Assembly: GCA_903902915.1 (NCBI GenBank) | Contig: CAIUWR010000045.1 | Location: 1 to 64,000, forward strand | Length of the DNA stretch: 64,000 bases | Origin: an uncultured Hyphomicrobiales bacterium | GTDB lineage: Bacteria; Pseudomonadota; Alphaproteobacteria; Rhizobiales; Beijerinckiaceae | Direction of reading: 5' to 3' | Shown here: piece after piece, positions 35,277 to 49,088 of the stretch | Layout of the letters: each line of letters begins with the position of its first letter | Numbering within the stretch: the first letter of the stretch is position 1 | Translations under genes and position numbers: made by a program | The notes under the pieces: generated by a model | Database searches by the model: none | The model's input: only the letters and a program-made list of their open reading frames with translations | Told to the model about the DNA's origin: nothing

Positions 35277-36842
35277 TCACGACGCCTTGACAAGAACGGC
35301 CGACAGGGCCGGCACATAGACCGTCGCGTTTTGCCCTGAGACCGGCGCCGAATAGGCTGCATCCATCGTACCCAGCCCGGTCGTCACGCTGATAGCAGCG
35401 TTCTGAATCGTGATCCCCATTGTCGATGTCAGCCCCGGACCCGTAAGTTGAAGTACCGTGGCCCTGGAGACGGAGACAGGAAGCTGCAAGGCGACCTTGA
35501 ATGATTGGGAGACTTCCTTGTTCACGAACATAACGCTCATTCCAGAGCTGGTCTTGATGGAATAAATGGAAATGTTCCCCGAAGCTGCATTGAAGCTCGC
35601 TTCAACGACCGAGCCTTGTCCGGCCATTTTGAAAAAGACCATTGCGTAGAATTCGGGACGTATGTCCGTGAGTTGAGAACCCGGGGTCGTGAAGGGCGTA
35701 TAGTTCGATTGACCGCCGCTGTGAAAATGCAGGCCACTGGCGCCGCCCTTCGCCACCAGAAACATATGGTCCAAAGCCCATAGCGCCGACCCGTAAACAT
35801 CGCTGACGCCAGCCTGGCCGCCGCCGGTGGCGGAGTTTGTCTCGGTGATTCGGAAAGGCGCGCCAAGTCCATCGGCCGCCGATTTCACCGTGACGAGCAA
35901 GGGCTGAAGCTTGGGGTCCGGCGTCGTCAGCAGCGCGTCCATCGTCCGCACGTCGTTGTCGTTCAATCGGTAATAATGCTGCGAAAGCAGTTTCAGCGGA
36001 CGGACGTCCGGATCGTTAGCGAAGGGAACCGTATAATTAGACACGCTGCCATAGGTGGCGTCCGGCCCGGCAAACGTGGCGCCCGGGACTGCATCCATAA
36101 TCGCCTTTCTGAGCGAGACCCAGCGGCCTTTGAACGTGGCGTAATTCCATTTGGCGTAACCAGTCGGAACTGGGTAGGTTGAAATGTCGTAAGCTGCCGG
36201 TTCATTGCCAAGCGAAAAGCAATAGATGCTGCTTCCCAGCATCTTGGCGGCATAGGCCGCCTCTTCCGCGGCTGCGGCTTCCGTATTCTGAGCAAGGTTG
36301 ATTCCATAAATCACCCGCCATCCCGTCTTTTGCAGGAAGGGTGCGAAGTTGTCGATGTCGACTTTGGAAATCTGCTTGCTAATTCGGCCCTGGCCACCAG
36401 GCGTCCAGATGACATCGTCTACCGAACTGCCGCCTATGCGCACGATCCCCGCACCAAATCTGGTGAACAAAGTGACCATATTCGGATCGCTGAGAGAAAA
36501 GGCGCGTGCGACCAGCTCTCCTTTTTCGAGACTGAATCCGACAAAGTCCGCGCCTATCGATCCAACCGCATTGGACGTCACCGTCGCCGTGACAGGCGCA
36601 GCGCCGGAGGGCACGGGTTGTGGATTGGTGAGCGGCGGCGGCGTCGGGTCCACTGGCGGCAGGGGAGTAGGGCTTGGTGGCGTTGGGCTTGGTGCTGTGG
36701 GCGTTGGTTCCCCACCGCCGCCTATGCCTATGCGGCCCCCGCCACATCCAGCGACCAAGGCGCTTAGTCCCACGCTCAGGCCCTGTTTCAGGAGGCCGCG
36801 TCTCGAAGTCGGAACCACAACCTGGAATGTATTTTCAAACAT
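35277..36842 (-). CDS. GH79-like glycoside hydrolase, Tat-exported lipoprotein
   Basis: A 521-residue exported protein. The N terminus combines a twin-arginine-like SRRGLLKQ (Arg14-Arg15) with a lipobox, LVAGC (Cys33). A Pro/Thr-rich spacer (about 45-80) follows. The catalytic part resembles GH79 (heparanase and beta-glucuronidase): an (alpha/beta)8 barrel with the acid/base Glu214 in SLGNEPAAY and a likely nucleophile Glu334 in ITETNSATGGG, then a C-terminal beta domain. This suggests cleavage of uronic-acid-containing glycans at the cell surface. Its G+C is visibly lower than that of the neighbours, so it may have been acquired. The family call is from motifs only. Confidence 0.65.
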   Translation of the reverse strand: MFENTFQVVVPTSRRGLLKQGLSVGLSALVAGCGGGRIGIGGGGEPTPTAPSPTPPSPTPLPPVDPTPPPLTNPQPVPSGAAPVTATVTSNAVGSIGADFVGFSLEKGELVARAFSLSDPNMVTLFTRFGAGIVRIGGSSVDDVIWTPGGQGRISKQISKVDIDNFAPFLQKTGWRVIYGINLAQNTEAAAAEEAAYAAKMLGSSIYCFSLGNEPAAYDISTYPVPTGYAKWNYATFKGRWVSLRKAIMDAVPGATFAGPDATYGSVSNYTVPFANDPDVRPLKLLSQHYYRLNDNDVRTMDALLTTPDPKLQPLLVTVKSAADGLGAPFRITETNSATGGGQAGVSDVYGSALWALDHMFLVAKGGASGLHFHSGGQSNYTPFTTPGSQLTDIRPEFYAMVFFKMAGQGSVVEASFNAASGNISIYSIKTSSGMSVMFVNKEVSQSFKVALQLPVSVSRATVLQLTGPGLTSTMGITIQNAAISVTTGLGTMDAAYSAPVSGQNATVYVPALSAVLVKAS

Positions 36843-36946
36843 CGGAATGTCCGGTCGGCGCGACTTCGAATCACGGCAGCTTAACCGCGCCTACCGTCGA
36901 GCTCAAGGTGGGCCTGTTTGGCCGACAGGGTTGCGCGCGGCGGCCC

Positions 36947-40769
<3,823 letters not shown>

Positions 40770-40779
40770 GGGAGGCTGT

Positions 40780-41655
40780 TCAGCCGAGGCCGATTTTCTT
40801 GAAGCTCCTGGAAATCCAGGAGCCGGTGTCTTCGGTGGGCTGCAATCCGCCGCCCTTCAGCAGAGCGAAGGCGTCCTTGTACCACTGGCTGTCGGGATAG
40901 TTGTGACCCAGCACAGCCGCCGCCGTCTGCGCCTCGTTGACGATTCCAAGCGCCAGATAGGCTTCAGTCAGGCGATAGAGCGCCTCTTCCACATGACGGG
41001 TGGTCTGGTACTTGCCGACCACTTCGCGGAAACGATTCGCCGCCGCCGTGTAGTTCTTGCGCGTGAGATAGAAGCGGCCGACGGACATTTCCTTGCCAGC
41101 GAGCTGATCGCGCGTCACCTGGATCTTGTATTTCGAGTCCTCGACATATTCGGACTTGGGATATTTCTCGACCAGCGAGGTGAACAATTGCAGCGACTTC
41201 TCCGCACGCTCCTGATCGCGCGAAATGTCCGGCACCTGATTGTAGTAGGACATGGCCGCCAGATACATGGCGTAGGGCGCGTCCGGCGAGGAGGGATAGA
41301 GGCCGATATAACGCTGCGCGGTGGCGATGGCGTCATCGTACTGGCCGCCCTGATATTGCGAATAGGTCTGCATGATCAGACCCTTCCGCGAATGGGCGGA
41401 AAATGGATACTGCTTCTCCAGGTCGGCGAATTTCTTGGTGGCGCCGTCGCTGTCGCCCTTTTGCAGGCGCGCCAGGCCCTGATCATAAATCTGATCGGCT
41501 GGCTCGTCGGGGAGCAGCTTGGTCTCGTATTTCTCGCCGCCGAAGGGGTTGAAGGAGTCCAGCGTGGAACAGCCTGACGCGGATATGCCGAGAGCCGCCA
41601 CCAGCGCAATGCGCAGCAACCGGGCCGGGGACTCAATCTTGAGGGCGCAGATCAT
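40780..41655 (-). CDS. bamD: Outer membrane assembly lipoprotein BamD
   Basis: BamD is the essential lipoprotein of the BAM complex that inserts outer membrane beta-barrels. A signal with lipobox (ALGISASGC) precedes the mature Cys. The rest is a chain of TPR repeats (LFTSLVEKYPKSEYVEDSKYKIQ is typical). At 291 residues it is a little longer than the 245-residue E. coli protein. I placed the start at ATG 41655; a TTG at 41679 would add eight residues. It follows lpxC after about 240 bp that hold no gene. Confidence 0.93.
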   Translation of the reverse strand: MICALKIESPARLLRIALVAALGISASGCSTLDSFNPFGGEKYETKLLPDEPADQIYDQGLARLQKGDSDGATKKFADLEKQYPFSAHSRKGLIMQTYSQYQGGQYDDAIATAQRYIGLYPSSPDAPYAMYLAAMSYYNQVPDISRDQERAEKSLQLFTSLVEKYPKSEYVEDSKYKIQVTRDQLAGKEMSVGRFYLTRKNYTAAANRFREVVGKYQTTRHVEEALYRLTEAYLALGIVNEAQTAAAVLGHNYPDSQWYKDAFALLKGGGLQPTEDTGSWISRSFKKIGLG

Positions 41656-41896
41656 GCCAAACTCGCAGCCAGCGTTCAAAGGAATCGGGGCGTATCGGCC
41701 ATGCGACCGGTAGGCCCCCGCTATTTAGCGCAATCGCCGCTGAAACGCTACCGTGCGAGCGCGCACATCCTGAGACAGCCATATTGTGGCCACAGCAAGT
41801 CAGAGGCGCCATGATGAGCGCTCCTGAACACACATGACAAGCGACTGCGGCGCCCGCGTCACACAATGGCCCTCGAATGGGGCGACGCAGACGCGT

Positions 41897-42838
41897 TCAG
41901 TGGACGTCGGGCGCGTAGACCGCACGCAAGGCGAGCCCAAGATCCGCGCGCGCGGCCTCCCGACGGGGCTGCGATTCCACAATCTGATAATTGGCGCGGT
42001 CGGCGAAGAGCGCCTCCAGCACGGACACATTCATCTTGTGACCGCCGCAGAACGAACGATAGCAGCCGATGAGGGGCGCGCCCGCAAGCGCCAGATCGCC
42101 CACGGCGTCGAGGGTCTTGTGACGGACGAACTCGTCCGCATAACGCAATCCGCCTGGGTTCAACACCCGCTCGCCATCAAGGGCGACTGTATTTTCGAGG
42201 GAGGCGCCAAGCGCGAAGCCAGCCTTCCAGAGGCGCTCCACATCAGCGATGAAGCCAAAGGTGCGGGCGCGCGAGATGTCGCGGCGGAAGCTCGCAGGAT
42301 CGAGATCCATCACCTTCTTCTGGCGTCCGATGACGCCAGACGCGAAATCAATCTCGACTTCCAGACGCAAGCCACGCTCGGCCGGACGCAATTCGGAAAA
42401 AGAGCGGCCGTTCTCGACGCGCACGGTCTTCAGAACCTTGATGAAACGACGGGCGGCGGAGAGCTGCACGAGGCCCGTCCGGTCGATCGCCTCAACGAAA
42501 TCGGCGGCGGAGCCGTCCATGATCGGCAGTTCAGGCCCATCGACCTCCACGGTCACATTGTCGAGGCCCAGACCCGCGAAGGCGGCCAACAGATGCTCGA
42601 CGGTCGAGACGGACTCGCCTTCCGCGCCCAGCACCGTGCAAAGCTCGGTCATGGACACGTGGGAATATTTGGCCTCGATCATCCGTTCGCGACCGCCGGG
42701 CAGCCCGGTGCGCAAGAAGCTGACGCCGGAATTGGGCTCGGAAGGATGCAGAACAAGACGGGCGGGAGCGTTGGAATGAACCCCCGCGCCGGACAGAACG
42801 ATGCGATCACGCAGGGTCGTCTGTTTCGCTGCCATCAT
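41897..42838 (-). CDS. lpxC: UDP-3-O-acyl-N-acetylglucosamine deacetylase
   Basis: LpxC is the committed zinc-dependent step of lipid A synthesis. The 313-residue protein has the zinc-binding HLLAAF motif (VSTVEHLLAAFAGLG), FVRHKTLDAVGDLALAG (His and Asp ligands) and SFCGGHKMNV near the end. The N-terminal RIVLSGAGVHS is typical. ATG 42838 is preferred; GTG 42847 is also in frame. Placed after ftsZ, as in many Proteobacteria, it has a separate promoter candidate in the gap. Confidence 0.95.
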   Translation of the reverse strand: MMAAKQTTLRDRIVLSGAGVHSNAPARLVLHPSEPNSGVSFLRTGLPGGRERMIEAKYSHVSMTELCTVLGAEGESVSTVEHLLAAFAGLGLDNVTVEVDGPELPIMDGSAADFVEAIDRTGLVQLSAARRFIKVLKTVRVENGRSFSELRPAERGLRLEVEIDFASGVIGRQKKVMDLDPASFRRDISRARTFGFIADVERLWKAGFALGASLENTVALDGERVLNPGGLRYADEFVRHKTLDAVGDLALAGAPLIGCYRSFCGGHKMNVSVLEALFADRANYQIVESQPRREAARADLGLALRAVYAPDVH

Positions 42839-42971
42839 TCTATTCACACTCTGCTTGACGTCCGGCGAAGGGCCGGAGGTTTCAAGGACGCAACTTTAAG
42901 CTTAGCCCGACAACCTGACGTTGAGATCGACCTGAGTGGCCGACTCGCTTCTGGCGATTCGAACAGTGGCG

Positions 42972-42999
42972 AAAATACGCCGGCGTGACGGCAGGTCAA
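42972..42999 (-). promoter_or_regulatory. Candidate sigma70 promoter of lpxC
   Basis: Minus strand: TTGACC (42994-42999), a 16-base spacer and TATTTT (42972-42977). The predicted start near 42965 gives a leader of about 127 bases. The lpxC gene is cut off from ftsZ transcription by a terminator, so it needs a promoter of its own; this is the best candidate I see. Confidence 0.45.
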
Positions 43000-43088
43000 A
43001 ATCACGCTTTCTTACCGTCTGTAACAACCCCGCCAGCGAACTTCTTAGGACATAATTTTTTAAAAAATCGTTTAATTTCAATAAAATA

Positions 43089-43113
43089 GGCGCCCCGATG
43101 CCTCGGGACGCCC
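43089..43113 (-). terminator. Rho-independent terminator after ftsZ
   Basis: Minus strand: GGGCG-T-CCCGA pairs with TCGGG-G-CGCC across a 4-base loop, followed by TATTTTATTG. It begins 30 bases after the ftsZ stop codon and marks the end of the main dcw transcript. Confidence 0.82.
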
Positions 43114-43143
43114 AGATTTCATTCTCCCATGGAACGCGTGTCT

Positions 43144-44832
43144 TCAGTTCGACTGGCGCCGCAGGAAAGCCGGAATCTCCAGTTGATCCTCTTCCGTATT
43201 GCGCACTTGCGGGCTGATCCGGCCCTGCGATTCAGGATAGGCGGGACGCTGGGGCGGGGCCGCAGGACGCTTGGCGTATTCCGAATGCACCTGATTGGGC
43301 GCCGGGGGACGCGGCGCCATCGGGGCGGCCACGGCCTGACGGGGCGCCTGTTCAGGGGCGGCCGTGCGGGCCTCTTCCTGGCGGCTCATGCCAAACGAGG
43401 CGAGACGATCCAGCAAGGTCCGACGCTTGGTCTCAGGGGTCTCGGCGGCCTGTCCGCGCTGGGCGCGAAGCTGGTTCTGACCTGGAAGGGGCAGCTCGTC
43501 GATGGTGGGCATGCGCGGAGCGCGGATCGGCTGCTCGGCCAGCGGCGGGATGAAATGCGCCGGGTCGGCTTCCGGCGCGGGGCGCGACTGGGGCTCGGCG
43601 TAAGCGGCCGGGCGCGGCGCGTGCTGGGGCTGGGCCTCGGGGCCCCAGGTGGGGGCGGGCTGCATGGGTGCGGCCTGCTGGGCGGGCGCAGACTGATAAT
43701 AGGTCGGCGCGGGCTCATAGGCGACGGGCTGCTCGACAGGCGCCTCGCTCAGCACGGGCTGCTGGTAGCGCGCCTGCTCGGGCTGGCGGGGCGCAGTGTT
43801 GGCGCGCAGCTTCTGGGCTGATTCGGCGATCCGGGCTTCGGCCGCGACCAACTCGCGGGCGTTGAGCGGATGGTCGATGCCGGTGGCCACGACCGAAACG
43901 CGAATGAGTCCGGTGAGCGCATCGTCGAAGGTCGCGCCGAGAATGATGTTGGCGTCCTCGTCGACTTCCTGACGGATGCGGCTGGCCGCCTCGTCAACTT
44001 CGTAGAGGGTCAAATCGCTGCCGCCGGTGATCGAGATCAGCAGACCGCGCGCGCCCTTCATGGAGACTTCGTCCAGCAAGGGGTTGGCGATGGCGGCCTC
44101 GGCGGCCAGAATCGCGCGGTTGTCGCCGGAGGCCTGGCCGGTGCCCATCATGGCCTTGCCCATTTCGCGCATGATCGAACGGACGTCGGCGAAGTCGAGG
44201 TTGACGAGACCCTGCTTCACCATCAGGTCGGTGATGGAGGCGACGCCCGAATAAAGCACCTGATCGGCCATGGCGAAGGCGTCCGCGAAGGTCGTCTTCT
44301 CGTTGGCGATGCGGAACAGGTTCTGGTTCGGGATGACGATCAGCGTGTCGACGGCCTTGGTGAGCTCGTTGATGCCCGACTCGGCGAGGCGCATGCGGCG
44401 CATGCCCTCGAAGTGGAAGGGCTTGGTCACGACGCCCACGGTCAGGATGCCCATTTCGCGCGCAATGCGGGCGATGACGGGCGCCGCGCCAGTGCCGGTG
44501 CCGCCGCCCATGCCGGCGGTGACGAAGCACATATGCGCGCCCATCAGGTGGTCGCGGATTTCTTCGATGGTTTCTTCAGCCGCCGCCCGGCCGACTTCCG
44601 GCTGCGCGCCAGCGCCCAGACCTTCGGTGACCTGCAAGCCCATCTGGATGATGCGCTCGGCCTTGGAGGTGGTGAGCGCCTGCGCGTCGGTGTTGGCGAC
44701 GATGAAATCGACTCCGGTGAGGCCCGACGTGATCATGTTGTTGACCGCGTTGCAGCCTGCGCCGCCGACGCCGCACACCATGATGCGGGGCTTGAGTTCC
44801 CTCAGTTCGGGAGCTTGGAAATTGATCGTCAT
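43144..44832 (-). CDS. ftsZ: Cell division protein FtsZ
   Basis: FtsZ is the tubulin-like GTPase that builds the division ring. At 562 residues it has the long C-terminal linker seen in Alphaproteobacteria. The GTPase domain (about 1-325) shows [14 protein letters not shown] near residue 21 and the tubulin signature [15 protein letters not shown] at about 107-121, with T7-loop-type [11 protein letters not shown] near 205. The linker is rich in Pro, Gln and Ala. The final [12 protein letters not shown] is the conserved peptide that binds FtsA. It follows ftsA after 86 bp. Confidence 0.98.
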   Translation of the reverse strand: MTINFQAPELRELKPRIMVCGVGGAGCNAVNNMITSGLTGVDFIVANTDAQALTTSKAERIIQMGLQVTEGLGAGAQPEVGRAAAEETIEEIRDHLMGAHMCFVTAGMGGGTGTGAAPVIARIAREMGILTVGVVTKPFHFEGMRRMRLAESGINELTKAVDTLIVIPNQNLFRIANEKTTFADAFAMADQVLYSGVASITDLMVKQGLVNLDFADVRSIMREMGKAMMGTGQASGDNRAILAAEAAIANPLLDEVSMKGARGLLISITGGSDLTLYEVDEAASRIRQEVDEDANIILGATFDDALTGLIRVSVVATGIDHPLNARELVAAEARIAESAQKLRANTAPRQPEQARYQQPVLSEAPVEQPVAYEPAPTYYQSAPAQQAAPMQPAPTWGPEAQPQHAPRPAAYAEPQSRPAPEADPAHFIPPLAEQPIRAPRMPTIDELPLPGQNQLRAQRGQAAETPETKRRTLLDRLASFGMSRQEEARTAAPEQAPRQAVAAPMAPRPPAPNQVHSEYAKRPAAPPQRPAYPESQGRISPQVRNTEEDQLEIPAFLRRQSN

Positions 44833-44918
44833 CGTCTGGCCTCTCGACTTTTGCGCAGGACTGGGTCCGGTTCATGTCCGACGGCGGCGGGAGGTGAGCC
44901 CGGCGCCGGCGGCGGTTC

Positions 44919-46235
44919 TTAAAAGCTTTCCTTCAGCCAACGGCCGACGCGGGTGATGTAGCCATCCGTGCCGGTCGCCGCGTAACCCGTATGCCGACGC
45001 GGTTCGAAATGTTCGATGCCCGCGACTTGCGGGTAGACGAGCAATCCGACGGCCGCGGCGAATGCCGGGTTCTTGGCTGATTCTGGCAGGCCCTGGATGC
45101 CGAGCGGACGCCCGATCCGGACCTGCGATGAGATGATCTGGCGCGCCGCCTCGGGCAGGCCCGTGAGTTGGCTCGCGCCGCCAGTGAGGATGAGCTTGCG
45201 GCCAGCCTGGGGACCAAAGCCCGCCGCCTTCAACCGATCACGCACGAGCTCCAGAATCTCCTCGACGCGCGGCTTGATGATGCGCACGAGGTGGGACTTG
45301 GGGATATGCTGCGCATGGTCGCCGTCGTCGCCCACCATGTTCACCGAGATCGTCTCGCGATCGTCGGAAGCGGAGGTCATGCAGGATCCGTAGAGGGTCT
45401 TGAGGCGCTCGGCGTCGCTCAGCCGGATGGTGAGCCCGCGCGCGATGTCCATGGTGACGTGATTTCCACCGACCGCAAAACCGTCCACATGGGTCAGCCG
45501 CCCATTGGCGAAGACGCCGATGGTGGTCGTGCCGCCGCCAAAATCGACAAGCGCCGCGCCAAGCTCCGCCTCGTCGTCCACCAGCGCTGAAAGGCCGGAG
45601 GCGTAGGGGGTCGCCACGATGGCTTCCACATTCAGATGGCACCGCTCGACCGCCAGCATCAGATTGCGCACCGCAGCGCCGTCGCAGGAGACGGCGTGCA
45701 TCGCTGCGCGCAGCTCGTCTCCCATCATGCCCTTGGGATCGCGAATGCCAGTGGTGGAATCCACGGCGAAGCCGTTGGGCAGCGAATGCAGCACAGCCCG
45801 CCCCTGCTGGGCCGTGTGCGAGGCGGCCGCTTCCAGCACCCGCTGCGTGTCATATTCCGAGACCGGCTTGCCGCCCAAACGCACGCCGCCGCTGAACAGA
45901 TGCGAGCCAAGCCGCCCGCCCGTCACATTCACGATGACGCTCTCGACCTGCACATGCGCCATGCGCTCCGCCGCGTCCACGGCGAGACGGATGGCCTGTT
46001 CGGCCTCTTCCATGTCGACGACCGCGCCGCCCTTCATGCCGCGCGAGCGCTGATGGCCAATGCCCAGAATGCGGCAGCGATGGGTGCGCCCCCGCAGCAT
46101 GTCGGAAGGCTCGGCCGGCATCAGACGCGCGATCAGGCAGGCGACCTTCGAGGTGCCCACATCGAGAACCGAGAGAATCGTGGTCTTGCGCGCCGAGATC
46201 GGCTTCATGCGGGGGGTCACGTAACGCATCGTCAT
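44919..46235 (-). CDS. ftsA: Cell division protein FtsA
   Basis: FtsA is the actin-like protein that ties FtsZ to the membrane. The 438-residue protein shows the actin-fold phosphate loops (SVLDVGTSKVACLIA near 25 and VDFGGGTTTIGVF near 225) and the adenosine motif (KLILTGGASQLTGLPE near 345). The C-terminal VGRWLKESF is the amphipathic membrane-targeting helix. ATG 46235 overlaps the ftsQ stop as ATGA. The N terminus is slightly longer than that of E. coli FtsA. Confidence 0.97.
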   Translation of the reverse strand: MTMRYVTPRMKPISARKTTILSVLDVGTSKVACLIARLMPAEPSDMLRGRTHRCRILGIGHQRSRGMKGGAVVDMEEAEQAIRLAVDAAERMAHVQVESVIVNVTGGRLGSHLFSGGVRLGGKPVSEYDTQRVLEAAASHTAQQGRAVLHSLPNGFAVDSTTGIRDPKGMMGDELRAAMHAVSCDGAAVRNLMLAVERCHLNVEAIVATPYASGLSALVDDEAELGAALVDFGGGTTTIGVFANGRLTHVDGFAVGGNHVTMDIARGLTIRLSDAERLKTLYGSCMTSASDDRETISVNMVGDDGDHAQHIPKSHLVRIIKPRVEEILELVRDRLKAAGFGPQAGRKLILTGGASQLTGLPEAARQIISSQVRIGRPLGIQGLPESAKNPAFAAAVGLLVYPQVAGIEHFEPRRHTGYAATGTDGYITRVGRWLKESF

Positions 46236-47239
46236 GTCGGCCCCGCCTTTTTCTTGAACCGCGCGAAAGCCTCCGCCCGAACTGCGGCGGCCTCCTCGGT
46301 CAGGCGCGCATACATCCGGCCAGGAACACGCAAGTCAATCGACACGAGATCCTTGTCCAGAAGGTGCGAGTCGCGGGCCGCGCGCGCGAACTGCGCGATG
46401 GCGCTCTCCGGATCGTTTTCAGGAAGCTTCACGTCGAGGCCCGTCGTCATTTTCAAGGTCCACCGCCGCTCGCCCACAAGAATGCCCGCGCGAATGCTCG
46501 CCCGCAGATCCCCCGCGCTGTCCACGATCTTGAGAAATTCGGCGACGCGCGCGTTCGCGCCTGCGCCAACGACGAAGGGAAGGTCCATCAAATGCTGATC
46601 GTCCAGTTCCTGGATCGGGGTTCCGTCCTTGGCGACCACGAGCAGCTTGCCGTCTTTCTGCCAGATGGCGAAAGGCTCGCGCTCGGTGATCTCGATCAGC
46701 AGCCGGTCGGGATAAAGTTTGCGGACGCTGACGTCCTTGATGAGCGCGATCTGGCCAAGGCGATCACGCACCTCGCCAATATCGAGAAACAGCAGCGAAT
46801 TGCGATCTGTGATCCCGGCGGCGGAAAGCACCTGCGTTTCGTGCAGGCCGCGGGCGCCAACGATGGTCACCACCTCGATGCCGAAGCCCAGAGCCTTGGC
46901 GGCCGTATCGAGCGGCGAGCCGTTTTCGGCGACGAAGGCGTCATATTGGCCACCGCGCATGGTTCCAAACAGGCCGACGCAACCCAGAAACATCATGCCG
47001 AGCGTCAGGGTCGTCACGCGGGCGCGCAAGAACCGGCCCATGAGGCTTGGCCGGACGGGGCCAGCGCGGCGACGGCCCGCAGCCAGAGGACGCGGCGCGA
47101 AAGCGGAATAGGAGGAGAGCACGGCGCCCCTGGAGCCGGGGCGCGCATCATCCTGCATGCCTGCAAAAGCAGGGCGCGCGAAAGGCTGACCCGGCAAGGT
47201 CTCCTTTAACGATCGCAGGAGGCGTCTTCCACCATCCAT
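46232..47239 (-). CDS. ftsQ: Cell division protein FtsQ
   Basis: FtsQ is a bitopic membrane protein that links early and late divisome parts. The 335 residues comprise a basic, Arg/Pro-rich cytoplasmic tail, one membrane segment (TTLTLGMMFLGCVGLFGT, near 75-95), a POTRA domain (GIEVVTIVGARGLHETQVL...) and the FtsQ C-terminal domain. The start given, ATG 47239, overlaps the end of ddl by 34 bases. ATG 47158 would avoid the overlap and shorten the tail by 27 residues. Confidence 0.93.
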   Translation of the reverse strand: MDGGRRLLRSLKETLPGQPFARPAFAGMQDDARPGSRGAVLSSYSAFAPRPLAAGRRRAGPVRPSLMGRFLRARVTTLTLGMMFLGCVGLFGTMRGGQYDAFVAENGSPLDTAAKALGFGIEVVTIVGARGLHETQVLSAAGITDRNSLLFLDIGEVRDRLGQIALIKDVSVRKLYPDRLLIEITEREPFAIWQKDGKLLVVAKDGTPIQELDDQHLMDLPFVVGAGANARVAEFLKIVDSAGDLRASIRAGILVGERRWTLKMTTGLDVKLPENDPESAIAQFARAARDSHLLDKDLVSIDLRVPGRMYARLTEEAAAVRAEAFARFKKKAGPT

Positions 47240-48129
47240 CGCACCAACCCACCAAACGATAACCCGGCATAAGCCGCCATTTCAGGCACTAACGAGGTCT
47301 CGGTCATGCCGGGCTGAGTGTTGACCTCCAGCACCACCAACGCCCCGGATCCGCCGGGCCGATCGTCATACCGGAAGTCGGTGCGACTCACGCCCCGACA
47401 ACCGAGCGCCTGATGCGCCCTGAGAGCCAACTCTTGGACCTGATGGTAAATATTTCCTTTAAGTTCAGCCGGAAGGATGTGAATTGATCCACCTTTTGAA
47501 TATTTTGCCGTGTAATCGTACCAACCGCCGTCCGCTGCGCGGATGTCGATGACGTCCAGCGCCCGGTCGCCCATCACCGCGCAGGTGAGTTCCCGTCCGG
47601 CAATGAAGGGTTCCGCAAGGAGATAATCGCCATAGGCCCAATCCTGCGCCGCGAGCGCGGCAGGCGGAGCCTCATCCCCCTCCCCGACGATGAAAACGCC
47701 ATAGGACGAGCCCTCTGCGATGGGCTTCAGCACATAGGGGGGCGGCAGCACATGGGTCCGGGCCGCCTCCAGCCGATGCACGCTCTTGCCGCCCGGCACC
47801 GGAATGCCCGCCGCCGCCATGACCACCTTGGCCATCTGCTTGTTCATGGCCAGCGCCGAGGCCAGCACGCCCGAATGGGTGTAGGGAATGCGCAGAACCT
47901 CCAGCACGCCCTGAATGGTCCCATCCTCGCCCGCAGGCCCATGCAGGGCGTTCAGCGCCACGTCCGGCTTCAGATCGGACAGCACGCGCCCGATGTCCCG
48001 GGTTGCGTCCACGCGGGTGACGCGGAAGCCCTCGCTTTCGAGGGCCTTCGCGCAGGCCTCGCCCGAGCGCAGCGAAACCTCACGCTCGGAGGACCAGCCC
48101 CCCATGAGGACGGCGACATGTTTGGTCAT
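47206..48129 (-). CDS. ddl: D-alanine--D-alanine ligase
   Basis: Ddl joins two D-alanines for the peptidoglycan stem. The 307-residue protein has the ATP-grasp fold: N-terminal VLMGGWSSEREVSLRSG, the central LKPIAEGSSYGVFIV loop, and the C-terminal metal-binding GGSGALVVLEVNTQPGMTETSLVPEMA. The length matches the DdlB form. ATG 48129 starts 35 bp after the murB stop. Its place between murB and ftsQ is the standard dcw order. Confidence 0.97.
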   Translation of the reverse strand: MTKHVAVLMGGWSSEREVSLRSGEACAKALESEGFRVTRVDATRDIGRVLSDLKPDVALNALHGPAGEDGTIQGVLEVLRIPYTHSGVLASALAMNKQMAKVVMAAAGIPVPGGKSVHRLEAARTHVLPPPYVLKPIAEGSSYGVFIVGEGDEAPPAALAAQDWAYGDYLLAEPFIAGRELTCAVMGDRALDVIDIRAADGGWYDYTAKYSKGGSIHILPAELKGNIYHQVQELALRAHQALGCRGVSRTDFRYDDRPGGSGALVVLEVNTQPGMTETSLVPEMAAYAGLSFGGLVRWMVEDASCDR

Positions 48130-48164
48130 GATTTAAGCCCCGTGATCGCCCCTGAAGGCCCATT

Positions 48165-49088
48165 TCATCCTGCGACGCCGATGCGCCTGATCTCCCAGCG
48201 CAGCTCCACGCCGCACTGCTCAAGCACCCGGCGGCGAACCTCTTCGCCAAGCCCCTCGATGTCGGCGGCGGTGGCCTGCCCGCGATTGATGAGGAAGTTG
48301 CAGTGCATCTCGCTCACCTGCGCATCGCCCAGCACCAGCCCCCGGCAACCCGCCGCGTCGATGACCTTCCATGCGCTCTGCGGCTTGGGATTGGCGAACG
48401 TCGAGCCGCCGGTCTTCTCGCGGATGGGCTGGGAGGCCTCGCGCGCCGCGGTGATCCGGTCCATTTCCGCCAGAATCGCGGCGGGCTCGCCCGGCCTGCC
48501 CTGAAACAGCGCGCTGGTGAAAATGACGTCGTCGGGCGCCTCGCTGTGGCGATAGGAGAAGCCCATCTGCGCATGGGAGAAGCTGCGGATCGTCCCGGCG
48601 CGGTCCACGCCCCGCGCCTCGATCAAGACATCGGTCGTTTCGCCCCCATGGGCGCCCGCATTCATGCGCAGCGCGCCGCCGATGGAGCCGGGAATGCCGC
48701 GCAGGAAGGCGAGGCCGTCAAGGCCCGCCTCCGCAGCCGCGCGCGCCGCCTTCATGTCGGGCACGGCGGTTCCCGCCCGCAGGCGATGGCCCGGCAAAAG
48801 CTCGATCTCGCCAAATCCCTTGCCGCCCAGCCGAATGACGACGCCCGGCACGCCGCCGTCGCGCACGATCAGATTGGACCCAAGCCCGATCACCGTGACG
48901 GGCGTCTCGCGCGGCAGACGATTGAGAAAATAAGCAAGATCAGCTTCGTCCGCAGGCGAGAACAGGGCCTGCGCGGGCCCGCCCACGCGAAACCACGTAT
49001 AGGACGCCAGCGGCTGGTTCGACGCCAGCCGCCCGCGCAGTTCCGGCATGTCGGCGCCAAGCGCAGCGGCGATGTCGGGAAAGCTCAA
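48165..49088 (-). CDS. murB: UDP-N-acetylenolpyruvoylglucosamine reductase
   Basis: MurB is a flavoenzyme that reduces the enolpyruvyl group to make UDP-MurNAc. The 307 residues include [28 protein letters not shown] (FAD-binding), [21 protein letters not shown] and [11 protein letters not shown], in which the serine is the proton donor. The start is TTG 49088, which overlaps the murC stop codon as TTGA and has GGGAGG eight bases upstream. A longer start at 49133 would be inside murC and lacks family similarity. Confidence 0.95.
   Translation of the reverse strand: MSFPDIAAALGADMPELRGRLASNQPLASYTWFRVGGPAQALFSPADEADLAYFLNRLPRETPVTVIGLGSNLIVRDGGVPGVVIRLGGKGFGEIELLPGHRLRAGTAVPDMKAARAAAEAGLDGLAFLRGIPGSIGGALRMNAGAHGGETTDVLIEARGVDRAGTIRSFSHAQMGFSYRHSEAPDDVIFTSALFQGRPGEPAAILAEMDRITAAREASQPIREKTGGSTFANPKPQSAWKVIDAAGCRGLVLGDAQVSEMHCNFLINRGQATAADIEGLGEEVRRRVLEQCGVELRWEIRRIGVAG

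Larger units (their letters stand above)
42839..43143. other. lpxC-ftsZ intergenic region
   Basis: About 305 bp without a gene. It holds the ftsZ terminator (43089-43113), an AT-rich tract with the palindrome ATTTTTTAAAAAAT near 43052, the lpxC promoter candidate (42972-42999), and a small hairpin TCCGGC/GCCGGA about 20-30 bases before the lpxC start. The hairpin lacks a T-run, so it may only be a leader structure. Confidence 0.6.

Noticed and set aside
43050-43075. Possible CtrA site (TTAA-N-TTAA) in the lpxC-ftsZ gap
   Set aside because: The spacing is eight bases, not seven, in an AT-rich tract where TTAA is expected by chance.
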